DNA of 64,000 nt from Toxorhynchites rutilus septentrionalis (lineage: Eukaryota > Arthropoda > Insecta > Diptera > Culicidae), in the NCBI RefSeq assembly GCF_029784135.1, contig NC_073745.1:60079218-60143217 (forward strand), read 5' to 3'. Below the pieces are notes generated by a model that was not told where the DNA came from, ran no database searches, and worked only from the letters and a program-made list of their open reading frames with translations. Position numbers and translations under genes: made by a program. Below are positions 43,670 through 55,450 of this stretch, in pieces (the first letter of the stretch is position 1; each line of letters starts with the position of its first letter).

Positions 43670-44664
43670 AATAAAAGCACAAAACAGGAGAATGCAAAGA
43701 AAGCACAAGAAAAGAGAGAATACCTTTCACAACACGCACACAAAGCGGTCTCGCACAACCGGACTAAAATGTAGCTATTTTCTTTTATCCAATTAGAATT
43801 CATCGTTTGTTACACTGACACAGCCAGCCGAGCCAAACCTTCTGTCCGTGGGAGACTCCCTTCGCCAGGCGGCGGAAGTGAGACGGAAAACCTGGGAAGG
43901 AACAGTCCAACAAAAGAAAACATATGATACCACCTTTTGGTAGCTGACGCCGGTGGGTGCACTGTTGCCACATTTCAATTTCTGATTCGAATTTCCCCTC
44001 TCGGGACAAAGTCGAGGGATCTCACGCAAACATGCATGAGCAGGCATCGATAGGCACTTGTCCTGATCTCAAAACCCAAACAGCCGTTCCCTTCGTTCGT
44101 TCGTTCGCTTGCAATATGTATTTGACGGCGTCTTCTCACCCGCCACTATCTATGGTGGTCTCTTTCCCGCCACCGACCAGCAGCCATTGAACGTGACTCT
44201 TCTACGCCCGCCGAGAAGCCAACGCCCCCTCCTTGGTGAAGGTTTTTTTTCGGGTATGTACTTGGAAACGTCGAGCGTCGAGTGTAACCAATGGGGGGCC
44301 GATTGCGCGCATGCTCGAGTTCCCCCGCTGGGGCCGTTCGAAGCTCTCCTTCTCTCTCGGCCGAAGACCGTTGATGCGAAATTCGTGAAGCCAAGAAGGG
44401 CCAAGAACTGGGTACTTGGGAGCGAGCGCGCACACACCCGATCTCGCGAGGATCCTCTCAGCTGTGACTCGCGACCGACTCGACTCGTCTGGTTGTGTGG
44501 GTGCCCAGTGAAACAGGTTCCACCAGGTTCCTCTCCGTTCGCTCTCGCTCGGGTGTTCCCCACGAGCGTCATATCCCCTCGGCTCCACCGGGCCGATCCG
44601 AACGGCTTCTTCTCGGTGCGCTGGTAGTTATATTGTTGTTGTTGTAAACAAGTATCGTGAAATG

Positions 44665-44698
44665 TCAGTTACGTCGAAGGTTTTTGCAAGTTTGGATG
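44665..44698 (+). promoter_or_regulatory. Candidate Inr-DPE core promoter
   Basis: TCAGTT (44665-44670) fits the arthropod initiator TCAKTY with A at 44667 as +1. GGATG at 44694-44698, exactly +28 to +32, fits the downstream promoter element RGWYV. The spacing is what Inr-DPE promoters require. No TATA box is visible upstream. If real, transcription would run rightwards through a 5' UTR-like stretch. Such matches occur by chance, so confidence is modest. Confidence 0.35.
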
Positions 44699-46149
44699 TT
44701 TTATTATCAATTATACAAACATACAGTGGCAGAACGGGAATTTTTGTGCAGCTTTGTGGGTAAAATATAACAAATAAATCACTTAATTAGCATTCCGAGT
44801 TATCGGTCGCCAGGTGTGTTGTGTGCGATGATGTCGCGCCAAGTGTTCCCATTGTGACACTTTCCCAAGCCCTCGAGGGTCTCGATGATCCCACGGGGTC
44901 ATTGGTGGCATTAACCTTATCGAAGAGAGAAAATATCTTAAAAAATAACAACGAAATTGAAGTGCAGTAAGTGTGAAGAAAGCGAAAATAAATATTTTCC
45001 ACCCGACGCTCGGCGGATTGTGTCGGTCGCCTGTGTAGCGAGTGGCAGATAAAAAAAATATCTCGAGTGACAAGTTGCGCCGAAAGCAATCGGGTACATC
45101 ACGTGAGTGTGACTACCGACGCTAGCCGCCCACCCGCCGGTGCCCGTCGACGCCTCCAGCTAAAGTGTAGTAGTTGTGACGCATCCTAGAAGGGAAGAAG
45201 AAAAAAAAAAGTTCGATTGTGCAAAAGTGACACACCGCAAGATAATTTGCTAATAAATATCACAGTAACACGTCAGCACTTACTCCCTTTCCGCCCTCCG
45301 TCAGACAGATCGGATGAAGTAACCGAAGCAGCATTAGCAGCAGCAGTGACATCTTCAGTTGAGCAACGTCAACGCGGAGACAACAAAAAACGTAGGCAAT
45401 TTTGAATCGTTAAACATCTTTGAAGCGCAGTATGCCTTCCGATCTTTTTACTTTTTTTTCATCAAACATTCTGAGATGTGTTTTTTGTTGTGCGATAGAA
45501 GCTTAATAACCGTGGCGACGCGCGAGCTGCCGCCGTTGATCGCGCCTCTGTCACCGAATGGCTCTGATGGCTGATTTTGATTATGATGTTAATTTGCATA
45601 TTTTTAGTGGTTTGGTCGTCGTCGCATACACGGGAGGGATGCCGCTTCCGTCGCAACCGATGCCCCGTGAAGGTGTTCGGTTGGGCGCTTGGGTTGGATT
45701 ACTTCGACGGGTGGCGACGGGTCTTCTGCCGTTGCCTCTTCCTCTTGCCATTGTTCGCTCTGTATGTTTATTCACATCAATTCGGGGGATGCTTCCTGAG
45801 AAAACGGTTTGTCAAAATAACTGCGAGACGATTGATAAGCACAAGTCTTGGTCCATGGAATGCGGAAGGGGAAACCGGGCGACTGTGGTGGCAGGTTTTG
45901 TGTGGTTTTTGATGAAGATGAAGGGTGTTTGGTTGATGTTAGACATTTCAGGGAAGAAATGCTTCAGTGGTTCACTGATTGAATTGCATAATTATCATAA
46001 CCATGTGAAGCACACTAAAACTCGGCGGACACTGTTCTAATTATTTTTAGAAACAACATTTTGAATGTAAGTTAAAAATTTCCTTTGTGAGTATTGATGT
46101 ATCCTCAATTATTTTAAACTTTTTTAGATTCAATATTCAAATCAGACAA

Positions 46150-46369
46150 ATCAGAGACTACATGGACTGAAAAGTCGCGGGATTTTCTATGTAAACAATC
46201 GGTTTTTGGGCAAAGCTGAATTTATTCCTCAACATAGTTTCCTTCGAGTGCAATACACTTGGTATAGCGAGTTTCCATCATTTCAATTCCCTTTTTGAAG
46301 CACGAAACGCCTAAGTTATCGAAATATGCCTCAGTGCCACTCTGCAGACTGACTATTGGACTCAGGAGA
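46150..46369 (-). pseudogene. mariner transposase, C-terminal remnant
   Basis: Minus strand from the hAT junction (46369): HSPESNSQSAEWH continues the block TMDETWIHY at 59681-59712. An internal deletion then joins it to the C-terminal block (YFDNLGVSCFKKGIEMMETRYTKCIALEGNYVE) with TAA at 46222-46224. The second and third acidic residues are lost in the deletion. An inverted-repeat-like end (CATGGACTGAAAAGTCGCGG) follows near 46160. Confidence 0.85.
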
Positions 46370-46518
46370 GTGGTAATCAGAGATGCCAACCTTCCTGATA
46401 TTTCAGGATTTCCCAGACTTTTTAGCGCGCTCCCTGATATCCTGACGAACACTCAATTTATCTTGATTTTTCAGAAATGATCCTGATTTTTGTACTTTTT
46501 AAATTATTCGTAATACAT

Positions 46519-48089
46519 ATACAGGTCGGACTCGATTATCCGGAGTATTGATTTTTTTTTCACTCCGGATAATCGAATCCTCCGGATGATCGAGTCAAAA
46601 CAATTTTTTTTCTTTATTTGTTTTTTTACATGTATTTTTCGTTCTTTGAAAATAAAAGAGGAATTTTTGATTCATCCACTTAAAGTCAGACAACACCTTT
46701 CTCACATGAAAATAAATTATCCAGATTCTCTCAGAAGGTGATAGACGATCATATTTGATGAAAAAAATCCTCCTACGCATATGTTCGAATTTCAACAATG
46801 ACAGAGTTACAGAATTTTTTTTTTGTTTCGGACTATGTTGCTTCAAGCTGGCTCTACATTGAAAAATACGCTACGGAAGACGATTATGATGCTTTCATTT
46901 GAAAGATGAGAAAATTTAGCACAGGATATAGTAGTTGAACAACTAAATTAGTACATTTTATTAACATTTTGGAAGTGAAACACTTAAAAGATAATAATTT
47001 TTAATGTGTTATTAGTAATTTTATCCTAAAAATTTATATTTAACTAGATTGTTTCTTTTCCGCTCCAAAATTTGTTCTTTGACGCACAAGTTCTATCTTT
47101 CTTAATTTGGCTGCTGTATCGATATAAACAATTCCTGGTGAAATATCAAGCAAAATTATCAAAAATCACGATTTTTACCCCACTGTACATGTAGTAGCCA
47201 CTTAAACTGCACCTTAACATTGAAAGGTTACATTTCTTCATGAAATAAGCCATATTTGAAATATAAAGAAACAATTTTTTCCAAACTGAATATAATCGAG
47301 TTCAAAATTGTATATAATCGAATCACATGTAATCGAGTCTGTATATAATCGAGTCCGACCTGTACTGTATTCTATTAGTCAAATCATTTCATTTGATACC
47401 AATATTGAGGGGATTGCAAAAAATACATGGTCGACCATTTTGTGGCAGCGACCTTTTTGAATTTATGTTGTTCATAGTGTAGTGTATTCTCCAAGTCAAG
47501 CCATTCAGCTATTTTTTTGCGGCGGCCAAATTGAATTTTACCAGATCATGGAATACGCACTTTTATAATGACAGTAGAATTAAATGTATGTTCCAAATTT
47601 TAGATCAACCATTCAACAGGACGGGGTCAATTTTCTATCAATGTGGGACAACCCAACAAACATTTAAACATACATAGGAACAGGTCAAGCTGAATGAAAC
47701 CATTCATAATGTAATTAGTTGTTTTTGGACTGCGGCTTTCTTGAAATTGGATTTTTCATTATCTGCTATGTTCTACTAGTCGAGAACTTTCTTTTGAAGT
47801 CAATCCCTTCCATTTGATACCTATATTGATGGAGTTCTGAGAAAATATGCAATCCGCCATTTTGTAGTGGCCGCCATCTAGGATTTGCATTTTTCACAAA
47901 TAACTGCATTCTACTAGTCAAGCCCTTTCTTTTGATATCCATATTAGCTATTCAATATAGAATTATTATACAACTTATTCAAAATTTCCGAAAATCAAAA
48001 ATAAAATACTCCGGATAATCGAGTCTAATATTCCGGATAATCGAACCCCGGATAATCGAGTCTCCGGATAATCGAGTCCGACCTGTACT
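46519..48089. mobile_element. pogo-type MITE cluster (CAGGTCGGACTCGATTATCCGGA ends)
   Basis: TA-flanked ends TACAGGTCGGACTCGATTATCC (46519) and inverted GGATAATCGAGTCCGACCTGTA (48068-48089). An internal copy of the right end lies at 47340-47365, so one element of about 845 bp (46519-47365) and a second unit (47366-48089) seem joined. Several 'ggataatcgag' words are repeated inside. CAG..TCGATTATCCG ends with TA targets are typical of pogo/Tigger-like elements. No transposase. The first unit recurs at 60829-61610. Confidence 0.78.
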
Positions 48090-48191
48090 GGATTCCATGT
48101 CAAAGTTTTCTGTCATGATAGTTCTCCGGTCGCACTTGTATACATCTTACATTAAGTTAAATTCTCTAGACGCAAAGCTGTATTTATTTTT

Positions 48192-49200
48192 GACGTAGGA
48201 CTACGTCTTTCATTTCTATACCGGGGTGTAAAATCAAAGTTTCGAAACCGAAAGCGTTACGCCGGAGACCGAGATTTTGAGCGTTAATACCTCCTAAACA
48301 ACTGAACGAAATGGTATGATAAATACTTCATTCGAATGATAAAATGTCTACGCGTTCTATACTTGTTACTTTTTGATCCAAAAACTTGTTTCAATAGCCT
48401 TAAAATTCAGGCTCAAAACAGGCTATTGAAATCACCAATCGGTATATAAGCGAGCGCCGCTCGGAAATTAACTCAGTTGTAATTGAACAGCGATTGAGGT
48501 ACCATCGCAGGAATGAATGGATGTTTCCCTAACACAGACTTCAAAACCATGGAGCCTGAGGAAATCGGCATTGCAAAATAGATGCAAGCAGCGGGTATTT
48601 TTGTACTCGTTTGCGCTTCTGAAAATCGGAATGTTTCCCTAACACAGACTTCAAAACCACGAAACCTGGGGAAATTGGCATTGCAAATGAGATGCAAGCT
48701 GCGAGTACATAAACACAGTTTTTCCAACACAGATTCCGAAACCAAAAAGTTGGGAAAATCGGCATTCCAAATCTCGGCAGTACTTTCTATACCCCCATGC
48801 ATTTTTACACTCCGGAATGACATTGCTTACACGGTCTACAAAAGCGGGTAGAAATACAACGCATTGGCTCGGTTATTCAGGACTGCATGCCTCTTCATGT
48901 CGCCAGCTCACTGAACTTCTTCGCATACCGTTAGATGATTAGGCAAAATGTTGATAACTATTTGCGGCGATAACCACTACTATAATACATGAATTGACCT
49001 AAATAGGGATTTGTTTGCAATTGAATTTGTAAATTGTTTCATTCATTCACTAGTTCAATCAATAATTTAATCAATAGTTTAATCAATAATTTACCCAATG
49101 AGGAACATTCGAAGTGCGATTATTGCTAATTGAAAAATCACAAATGATTACCAACGGCAGTCCTACGTCAACCTTGCGGTTATATCATAGGTATAACCCC
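48192..49200. repeat. Palindrome-headed repeat, 1 kb copy
   Basis: Starts TGACGTAGGACTACGTC, contains three 'caacacagacttc.aaacca' blocks (48530, 48640, 48725) and ends 'accttgcggttatatcataggtataacccc'. Same family as 38170-40320. Confidence 0.75.
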
Positions 49201-49355
49201 TCCACCGTTTTTTATCTCTACCCTCAATTGTTTCGTGGCTTTCAAAACAGTGCTAGAAAGTTTCATTAAGCCAGATTGTCTAACGAATTTATGAAATAAC
49301 AACGAGATTAAGTTTGAAGAACAACATTGCCTTATTGAGGATCAGAGGTGAACCA

Positions 49356-49850
<495 letters not shown>

Positions 49851-50486
49851 CATGGTATAAATCCTCGCATAAGCGGAAATGCTAGTGTTTCGCCTAACCT
49901 TTTGATCGTATATCTTTTTTACGAAAAACCTACAGCATCACTACAGTCAATTGCAGAGAAATCAATATTCAAATTTTCACTGAATTCATCGTCCTTTGTT
50001 TGGAATGAATCTTTACTCAACAAATGAGGGAAGAATATCAGAAGTGGAAGACTAGTTTAATTTTTCCTAATTTTTATGATATTAAGTACGGTTATAGATA
50101 TATTCACAATAGTCCCATCATTAAAGCTGATTAACGAAAAAATTACATATAATTTTTTTTTATATTGACTGTGGATTTAAATTTTTTCCCTTGAGTAATT
50201 TTACACTCTGAAACGTATTCCTACATTAATAACTCTGGGGATACATCTACATACACATTATCCTCAATATTTTTTTCTTTCTTTATTAAAGGGATTTTCA
50301 GGGGAATATATATATATAAAAGAGTTTTTCCCACGTACGTATAACTCATCATCACGGGAGAACGGCTGATCGGATCTACGTCGTCCATATATTTTGTGAA
50401 TTTGTCTTCGCCCAAATTAGAATGATAGAGTACTTTGGAAAATATTTGAGATGATTGGAAAAATTCGGAAAAAATGACAATGCATA
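49851..50486. other. AT-rich non-coding stretch
   Basis: No gene or element end recognised before the Helitron. Confidence 0.4.
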
Positions 50487-50803
50487 TCTTCTTCTACATA
50501 TATAAAAAAATCTCGTGTCACGATGTTCGTGGTCGAACTCCTCCGAAACGGCTCGACCGATTTTAATAATATTATACTCAAAAAAATTGCTTGGTATGAG
50601 AATAGGTCGTAAACTATATATGATACCGCTAGGACACCGTTTACTTTATATTTAATACCGATTAGGGTCGTTCTATGTAAAAAAAATCTGGATAATTTTG
50701 TTTTTGTATTTTTTGCATAAATTTGGCTTAAAAAAATACATATATCCATACATAACCAATTTTCACCCCTATCTCCTATTTTCAATCGCGATATTTGTAT
50801 TTT

Positions 50804-50949
50804 TTTCTCTATTATAGTGACTTTCAGCACATTTCGGCTGGTTCGTCACTTTAACTTCCATTTTTGGAAGAATGTCGGGAGTGAGAATTGAACTCGTGAT
50901 CTCTGCGTGAGAGGTATGGATGTTACCACTACGCCAGATCGCCTCCACT
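50804..50949 (-). repeat. tRNA-derived SINE, second type, 13 bp duplication
   Basis: Reverse copy of the SINE at 20789-20946 ('gcgatctggcgtagtggtaac', B box 'gagttcaattctcac'). ATATTTGTATTTT flanks it at 50791-50803 and 50950-50962. Confidence 0.92.
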
Positions 50950-51611
50950 ATATTTGTATTTTGATATAAAGAATACCAAACAATTGATCCGTCGTTCGTT
51001 TTTAAAACAAGACGAATTTATTTACGTTGTTAAATACCAGATGGCACTTCTTCCTCTTCATCGAACATTCACCCCACACATACGCAAGTAACCTCAATTC
51101 GACTAGAGCTAGGCGCATCGCCGACGAGCTGGAAGCGTTTTTGGATGAGCACAATGAATTATTGAAATTATTCTAATCACACACACATGCTCGGAATGCC
51201 AAATAACAATCACGTCATTGTCATCAATCCTGATAAAAAAAAAGCGGCACGTGTGTAGATCCAACGCACCACAGTTACTTTGATCATCAAGAACATCATT
51301 ACTCATTTTGAATTGATATATTCAAACGTGTGTTTGGAGGAGACGAAACAAACAAGAGAGTGCGCTCCATAGATTCTTATGTGTGTCGTATGATGAATTG
51401 GCACAGTCAGGAGAACGTCATTCTACGATGTCTTGAGCTGTGCCATAAATCCATGATCAACATATACGCAAAGGTAGAGAGCGAACGACTGCGATTCCTA
51501 TGACACAACCAACAGAATGCATTCACTAGCGACAAGCTGTCATGAGCAACGCCGACACAGCCTTTGTTCAAACGACAGCAAGTGTGTTCAAACAAAAGAA
51601 ACGATGTCTTT

Positions 51612-51885
51612 CTTCTTCTTCTTCAATGGCACTAACGTTCCTAGAAGAAACTTCGCCGTCTCAACGTAGTATTACTTGCGTCATTTTTATTAGTACTTAG
51701 TTGAGATTTCTATGCCAAATAACCCGCCTTGAATGCATTCTGAGTGGCAAGCTCTAGAATACGCGTGATCACAGTGCAAGTCGGAGGAAATTTCTTTGAC
51801 GAAAAATTCCCCCGACCAGAACGGGAATCGAACCCGAACACCCGGAATGTTAGTTATGACGCTAACCACTCGGCCACGGGAGCAC
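51612..51885 (-). repeat. Full-length Feilai-like SINE, perfect 13 bp duplication
   Basis: Reverse orientation: head 'gctcccgtggccgagtggttagcg', B box GGGTTCGATTCCCG, body and GAAGAAGAAG tail. AAACGATGTCTTT flanks it at 51599-51611 and 51886-51898. Best reference copy of this SINE in the window. Confidence 0.95.
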
Positions 51886-52977
51886 AAACGATGTCTTTAG
51901 TTAGCTCTATTACTGAATTACACGTTTTCCGTTCAACATGTTGCTGGACGTATTCGATCGAATCAGAATTACCTGGACGAATCGCAACTCATGTTCAATC
52001 GAGTTGTGCAATTGTGGCAGCCTTGCCATGCAATTCGACATTGAGCTATTTCTGTGAAGCGAAAATGGTATTGAATTCTCGGGTGAAATAAACACGCTTT
52101 TAGAACAAAAAATATAAATGAAAAAACGACTGTTCGCAACCGACAGCGCGAATGTTGAGCAAGTGTGAAATGCAATAGATTCCCTATTCCACTCCGATCC
52201 TCATCCCCATCCAAATCACTCCTTCCAAATCAGAATGCAATGTGTGGTGTACAACACAACGGCAGACATCAGCAAATACCAACTTTGAGCATAACGCATA
52301 CAAAATATGTGCATAAAATCGATCAATATCAACACCACATTCGCCATTCCATATCTAACCTCCAAGTGTGATAGTCCACGATTCCAATTCCAACGTGTAA
52401 CCGTGAAGCATCGCAATAAATCAAGTTTTGTGTTAATACTATCTTAACCATGTGTTTTATTCTTCAACAAGCCACATCCAAACGGCTTGGGCTACCATAA
52501 AACCAAAGTGCAACGAGTATTCAGATTCCCGATCCATCAAAATCTAGCCCTCCTTCAGCCGAAGGATCCGCCATCTCAATGGTGTGATTCACCAAGGACT
52601 CTACGGAAAAAAATGAGGATAGTCTCTAATGTGTGTTCTGTGTAACAGGAAAACACATTCACAAATTGTCTTCGATGATGATTCCATATTACGGATAAAG
52701 TTTTGGCGAAAAGGCTTGGCATACAAGTGAAACACAAAAAAATTTCTAAAAAAATTTCGAAATTTCTCGAGAATTCATCAAGCAAATGAAACGAAATTTT
52801 CCGTGTGGAGGTTTTAGGGTGCAATAAATGATTCTATGGTGGTTAGATACCCTTCCCCCTCTCTTAAGGTGGGTTGCCATACAATTGAAACACAAATAGT
52901 AAGAAAACGTGGATGTGATAACGAAAAATAAATTTTGGGCAGAACGAAGTTTGCCGGGTCAGCTAGTGAATACATAA

Positions 52978-54369
52978 AATCTGTATTCATGTCCAAATTC
53001 CCATTATTTAAATACCAGTTCGCCTACCAATCAGGCAAATCCACAGTAACAGCGCTACACACGCTTGTAACACAAATTGAAAAATCTCTCTCGTCAAAAG
53101 AAACCGCTCTATGCGCGTTTCTTGACATCGAAGGTGCCTTTGATAATGCGTCTTATCTATCAGTAGCACAAGCTATGAGAAAAAGACACTTCGATAACTG
53201 CATAGTCCAATGGATCCAGGGCATGCTCACACATAGACGAATCACCTCGGAACTGGGTGGGCCGTCAAAGTCTGTGATTGCAACAAAGGGTTGCCCACAA
53301 GGAGGTCTCTCCTTTGGACACAAATAGTTGACGACCTTCTGATATGTTTAGAGGTAGAAGGATTCGAAGTTGTGGGCTTTGCCGATGATCTAGTCATAGT
53401 GGTACGTGGCAAGTATTATCGAGCAGAATGCAGATGGCCTTAAACTTTACACAATCTTGGTGTATCACAGAAGGTTTGAGCGATTTATGCTCAAAACAAC
53501 AATTATTCCTTTCACCAAAAAGAAAAAAACCGCATCTGCATTCTTTACATCTTGGGGGAGAAGAAATAAACAGCAGCGCTTCAGTAAAATACCTAGGTGT
53601 TATCTTAGATGCTAAACTAAACTGGAACGCGCACTTAGATTCAATAATCAGCAAGGCCAACTCAGCCCTATGGGCATGCTCTAGAATGATAGGAAGAACA
53701 TGGGGCCTTAAACCAAAAATGGTTATGTGGGTTTACACTGCAATTGTGCGGCCTAGGATAACCTATGCCTCACTTGCTTGGTGGCCAAAGACTAAGGAGA
53801 CTGTAGCTACAAAAAAGCTAAACAAACTCCAACTGCTAGTCGTTGCGTTGCGTTGCAATTACTGGAGCAATACGAAGCACTCCTTCAAAGGCATTGGAGG
53901 CTATCCTTCACCTGGTACCTTTGAACCAATATGTTCAGCTAGAGGCTAAAAAAAGCGCTCTATAGCTTAAAAGATGGAAAAAAATATTAGACGGGGACAA
54001 AACTGGTCACTTGAGCATCTTGAATCTCTTACCCATTGAATCAGCCTCAGAGATGAACAGAGATTGGATGGAACCTAGGACCAATTATGACATTCCATAC
54101 AGAGTGATCTAACATTCTCGCTCAGTATGGGATGAAGGTGACCCCAACGTTCGTAATGGTTCAATCATGTTCTACACTGATGGGTCGAAAATGGGAATCA
54201 TAACAGGTGCCGGAGTGTATGGTCCCAGAACAAAAATCTCTGTAGCTTTGGGAAACTGGCCAGTAGTTTTTCAGGCAGAAATAACTGCAATAACAGAATG
54301 TTTAAATGTCTGCCTCAAAAGAAAATGTAGACATGCTAACATCTACATATTCTCAGACAGTCAAGCGGC
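52978..54369 (+). pseudogene. LOA-like RT and start of RNase H, plus-strand copy
   Basis: Frames: RT fingers/palm to GCPQGG (52978-53320), a gap and frameshift in the following SPLLW segment, the catalytic FADDLVIV near 53380, thumb (KYLGVILDAKLNWNAHLD, 53590-53640) in the 53428-53949 frame, then RNase H (FYTDGSKMG at about 54167, FQAEITAI, FSDSQAA) to the R1 insertion. Several indels; not functional. Confidence 0.87.
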
Positions 54370-54370
54370 T

Positions 54371-55450
54371 CGTAACAATGTCCACGCCGTGATACGAACC
54401 CTTACGATCAGAATCAAGTCTGCGCTCGCAGCAGCAGAACGTAAACAACAGTCTTGGAAGGCAAGAGCAGAAAAGGCGGAAAATGCCCTGAAAGGGGCTG
54501 TATAAAGAGAGCCAAACGAAGTGGTTTCAACTCCAACAGGAGACTCAACTCCGTTAACCGCAAAGAGGAGAAGGCAAACTCCAGAAGAAAAAAGGGCAAC
54601 GAAAAAACAGAGAGAGGGTCGTGAAGAAACACGTGACGAAAATGGTCTACACCGTAACGAGCATAATGAGTGGCAAAAAGTTATAAGCAAAAAACAAGGG
54701 GAGGAAAAGAAAGACAGGCCGAAACGCCGGAAGGAGAGGGAGAAATCAGACGCTCTGATCGTGTCTACAGCGGGCACTACGACCTATGCCGATATCCTAC
54801 GAAAGGTTAAAGGTGATCCGTCCCTGAAAGATCTCGGAGAAAATGTGGCGAAAATAAGACGCACCCAGAACGGTGAAATGCTGTTCGAATTAAAGAAAGA
54901 CCCGAAGATAAAGAGCTCAGCTTATAAAGAGCTAATTGAGAATTCCATGGGGGAAACAGCGCAAGTGAAGGCGCTATCTCAAGAGACAGTGATTGAATGC
55001 AGGAATCTGGATGAGATCACGACAGAAGATGAATTGAGAGAAGCCCTGTACGAGCAGTTCACTTCGGGAGACGTATCGCTGAATATCCGACTGAGAAAAG
55101 CGTTCGGAGACACGCAAACAGCGAAAATAAGACTGCCGAACGTAGCAAATAAGCTGCTCGACACTGGAAAAATAAAAGTCGGTTGGACGGTATGCCCCTT
55201 GAGAGTTGACCGACAATTAGTAAGATGCTTCAAGTGCATGGATTTCGGCCACCGAGCTAAGAGATGCACGGGTCCCGATAGATCCGACCACTGTATAAGG
55301 TGTGGTGATAAGGGGCACTTGGCAAAGGATTGCACCAAACCACCGAGATGCATGCTCTGCCCAACAGACTCTGAAAATGGTCACGCTTCGGGAGGCCCGA
55401 GATGTCCGATCTTTAAAAAGGCGATGGCGGCAATGGCAAAATGGAGATAA
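54371..55450 (+). pseudogene. R1-clade ORF1, Gag-like, 5'-truncated with nonsense codon
   Basis: The frame begins at the insertion point with a coiled-coil-like stretch (RNNVHAVIRTLTIRIKSALA), meets TAA near 54503-54505 and continues in the same frame for 309 codons. Lys/Arg/Glu-rich N-terminal half, then a Gag-like core (IECRNLDEITTEDELREAL) and three zinc knuckles: CFKCMDFGHRAKRC, CIRCGDKGHLAKDC and CMLCPTDSENGHASGGPRC. Ends MAAMAKWR. Nucleic-acid-binding partner of ORF2. The true start was upstream of the truncation. Confidence 0.88.

Larger units (their letters stand above)
43163..46150. other. Unique-looking DNA, possible host promoter and 5' UTR
   Basis: Contains a CAA triplet run (about 43638-43669), GC-rich parts and long open frames on both strands that look like composition effects. 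The 172-codon plus-strand frame at 44109-44627 overlaps a 140-codon minus-strand frame, which argues against either. From 44640 the sequence is AT/GC-mixed and 5' UTR-like, with an Inr-DPE match at 44667. A frame from ATG 45558 (160 codons) has no recognisable domain. Confidence 0.35.
50487..52976 (+). mobile_element. Non-autonomous Helitron, 2.49 kb
   Basis: 5' end A-TCTTCTTCTACATATATAAA followed by 'tctcgtgtcacgatgttcg' and 'aactcctccgaaacggctcgacc', typical of insect Helitrons. 3' end 'aacgaagtttgccgggtcagctag' followed by host T, fitting CTRR-T. No Rep/helicase gene. Two SINEs with 13 bp duplications sit inside (50804-50949 and 51612-51885), and unassigned sequence (51000-52550) might be captured DNA. 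Confidence 0.85.

Noticed and set aside
43336..43803. 155-codon minus-strand frame with a poly-Leu core and Cys-rich flanks
   Set aside because: The Leu run is only the CAA microsatellite read backwards, and two other frames are open over the same bases.
44109..44627. 172-codon plus-strand frame in GC-rich DNA
   Set aside because: Overlaps 140- and 128-codon minus-strand frames; no domain, so composition explains it.
45558..46040. 160-codon frame starting MALMADFDYDVNL
   Set aside because: No recognisable domain, and a 111-codon frame overlaps it. Could include a first exon, but nothing supports that.
48473..48851. Mirrored frames with similar protein words on both strands
   Set aside because: By-product of the same repeated block, copy at 48192-49200.
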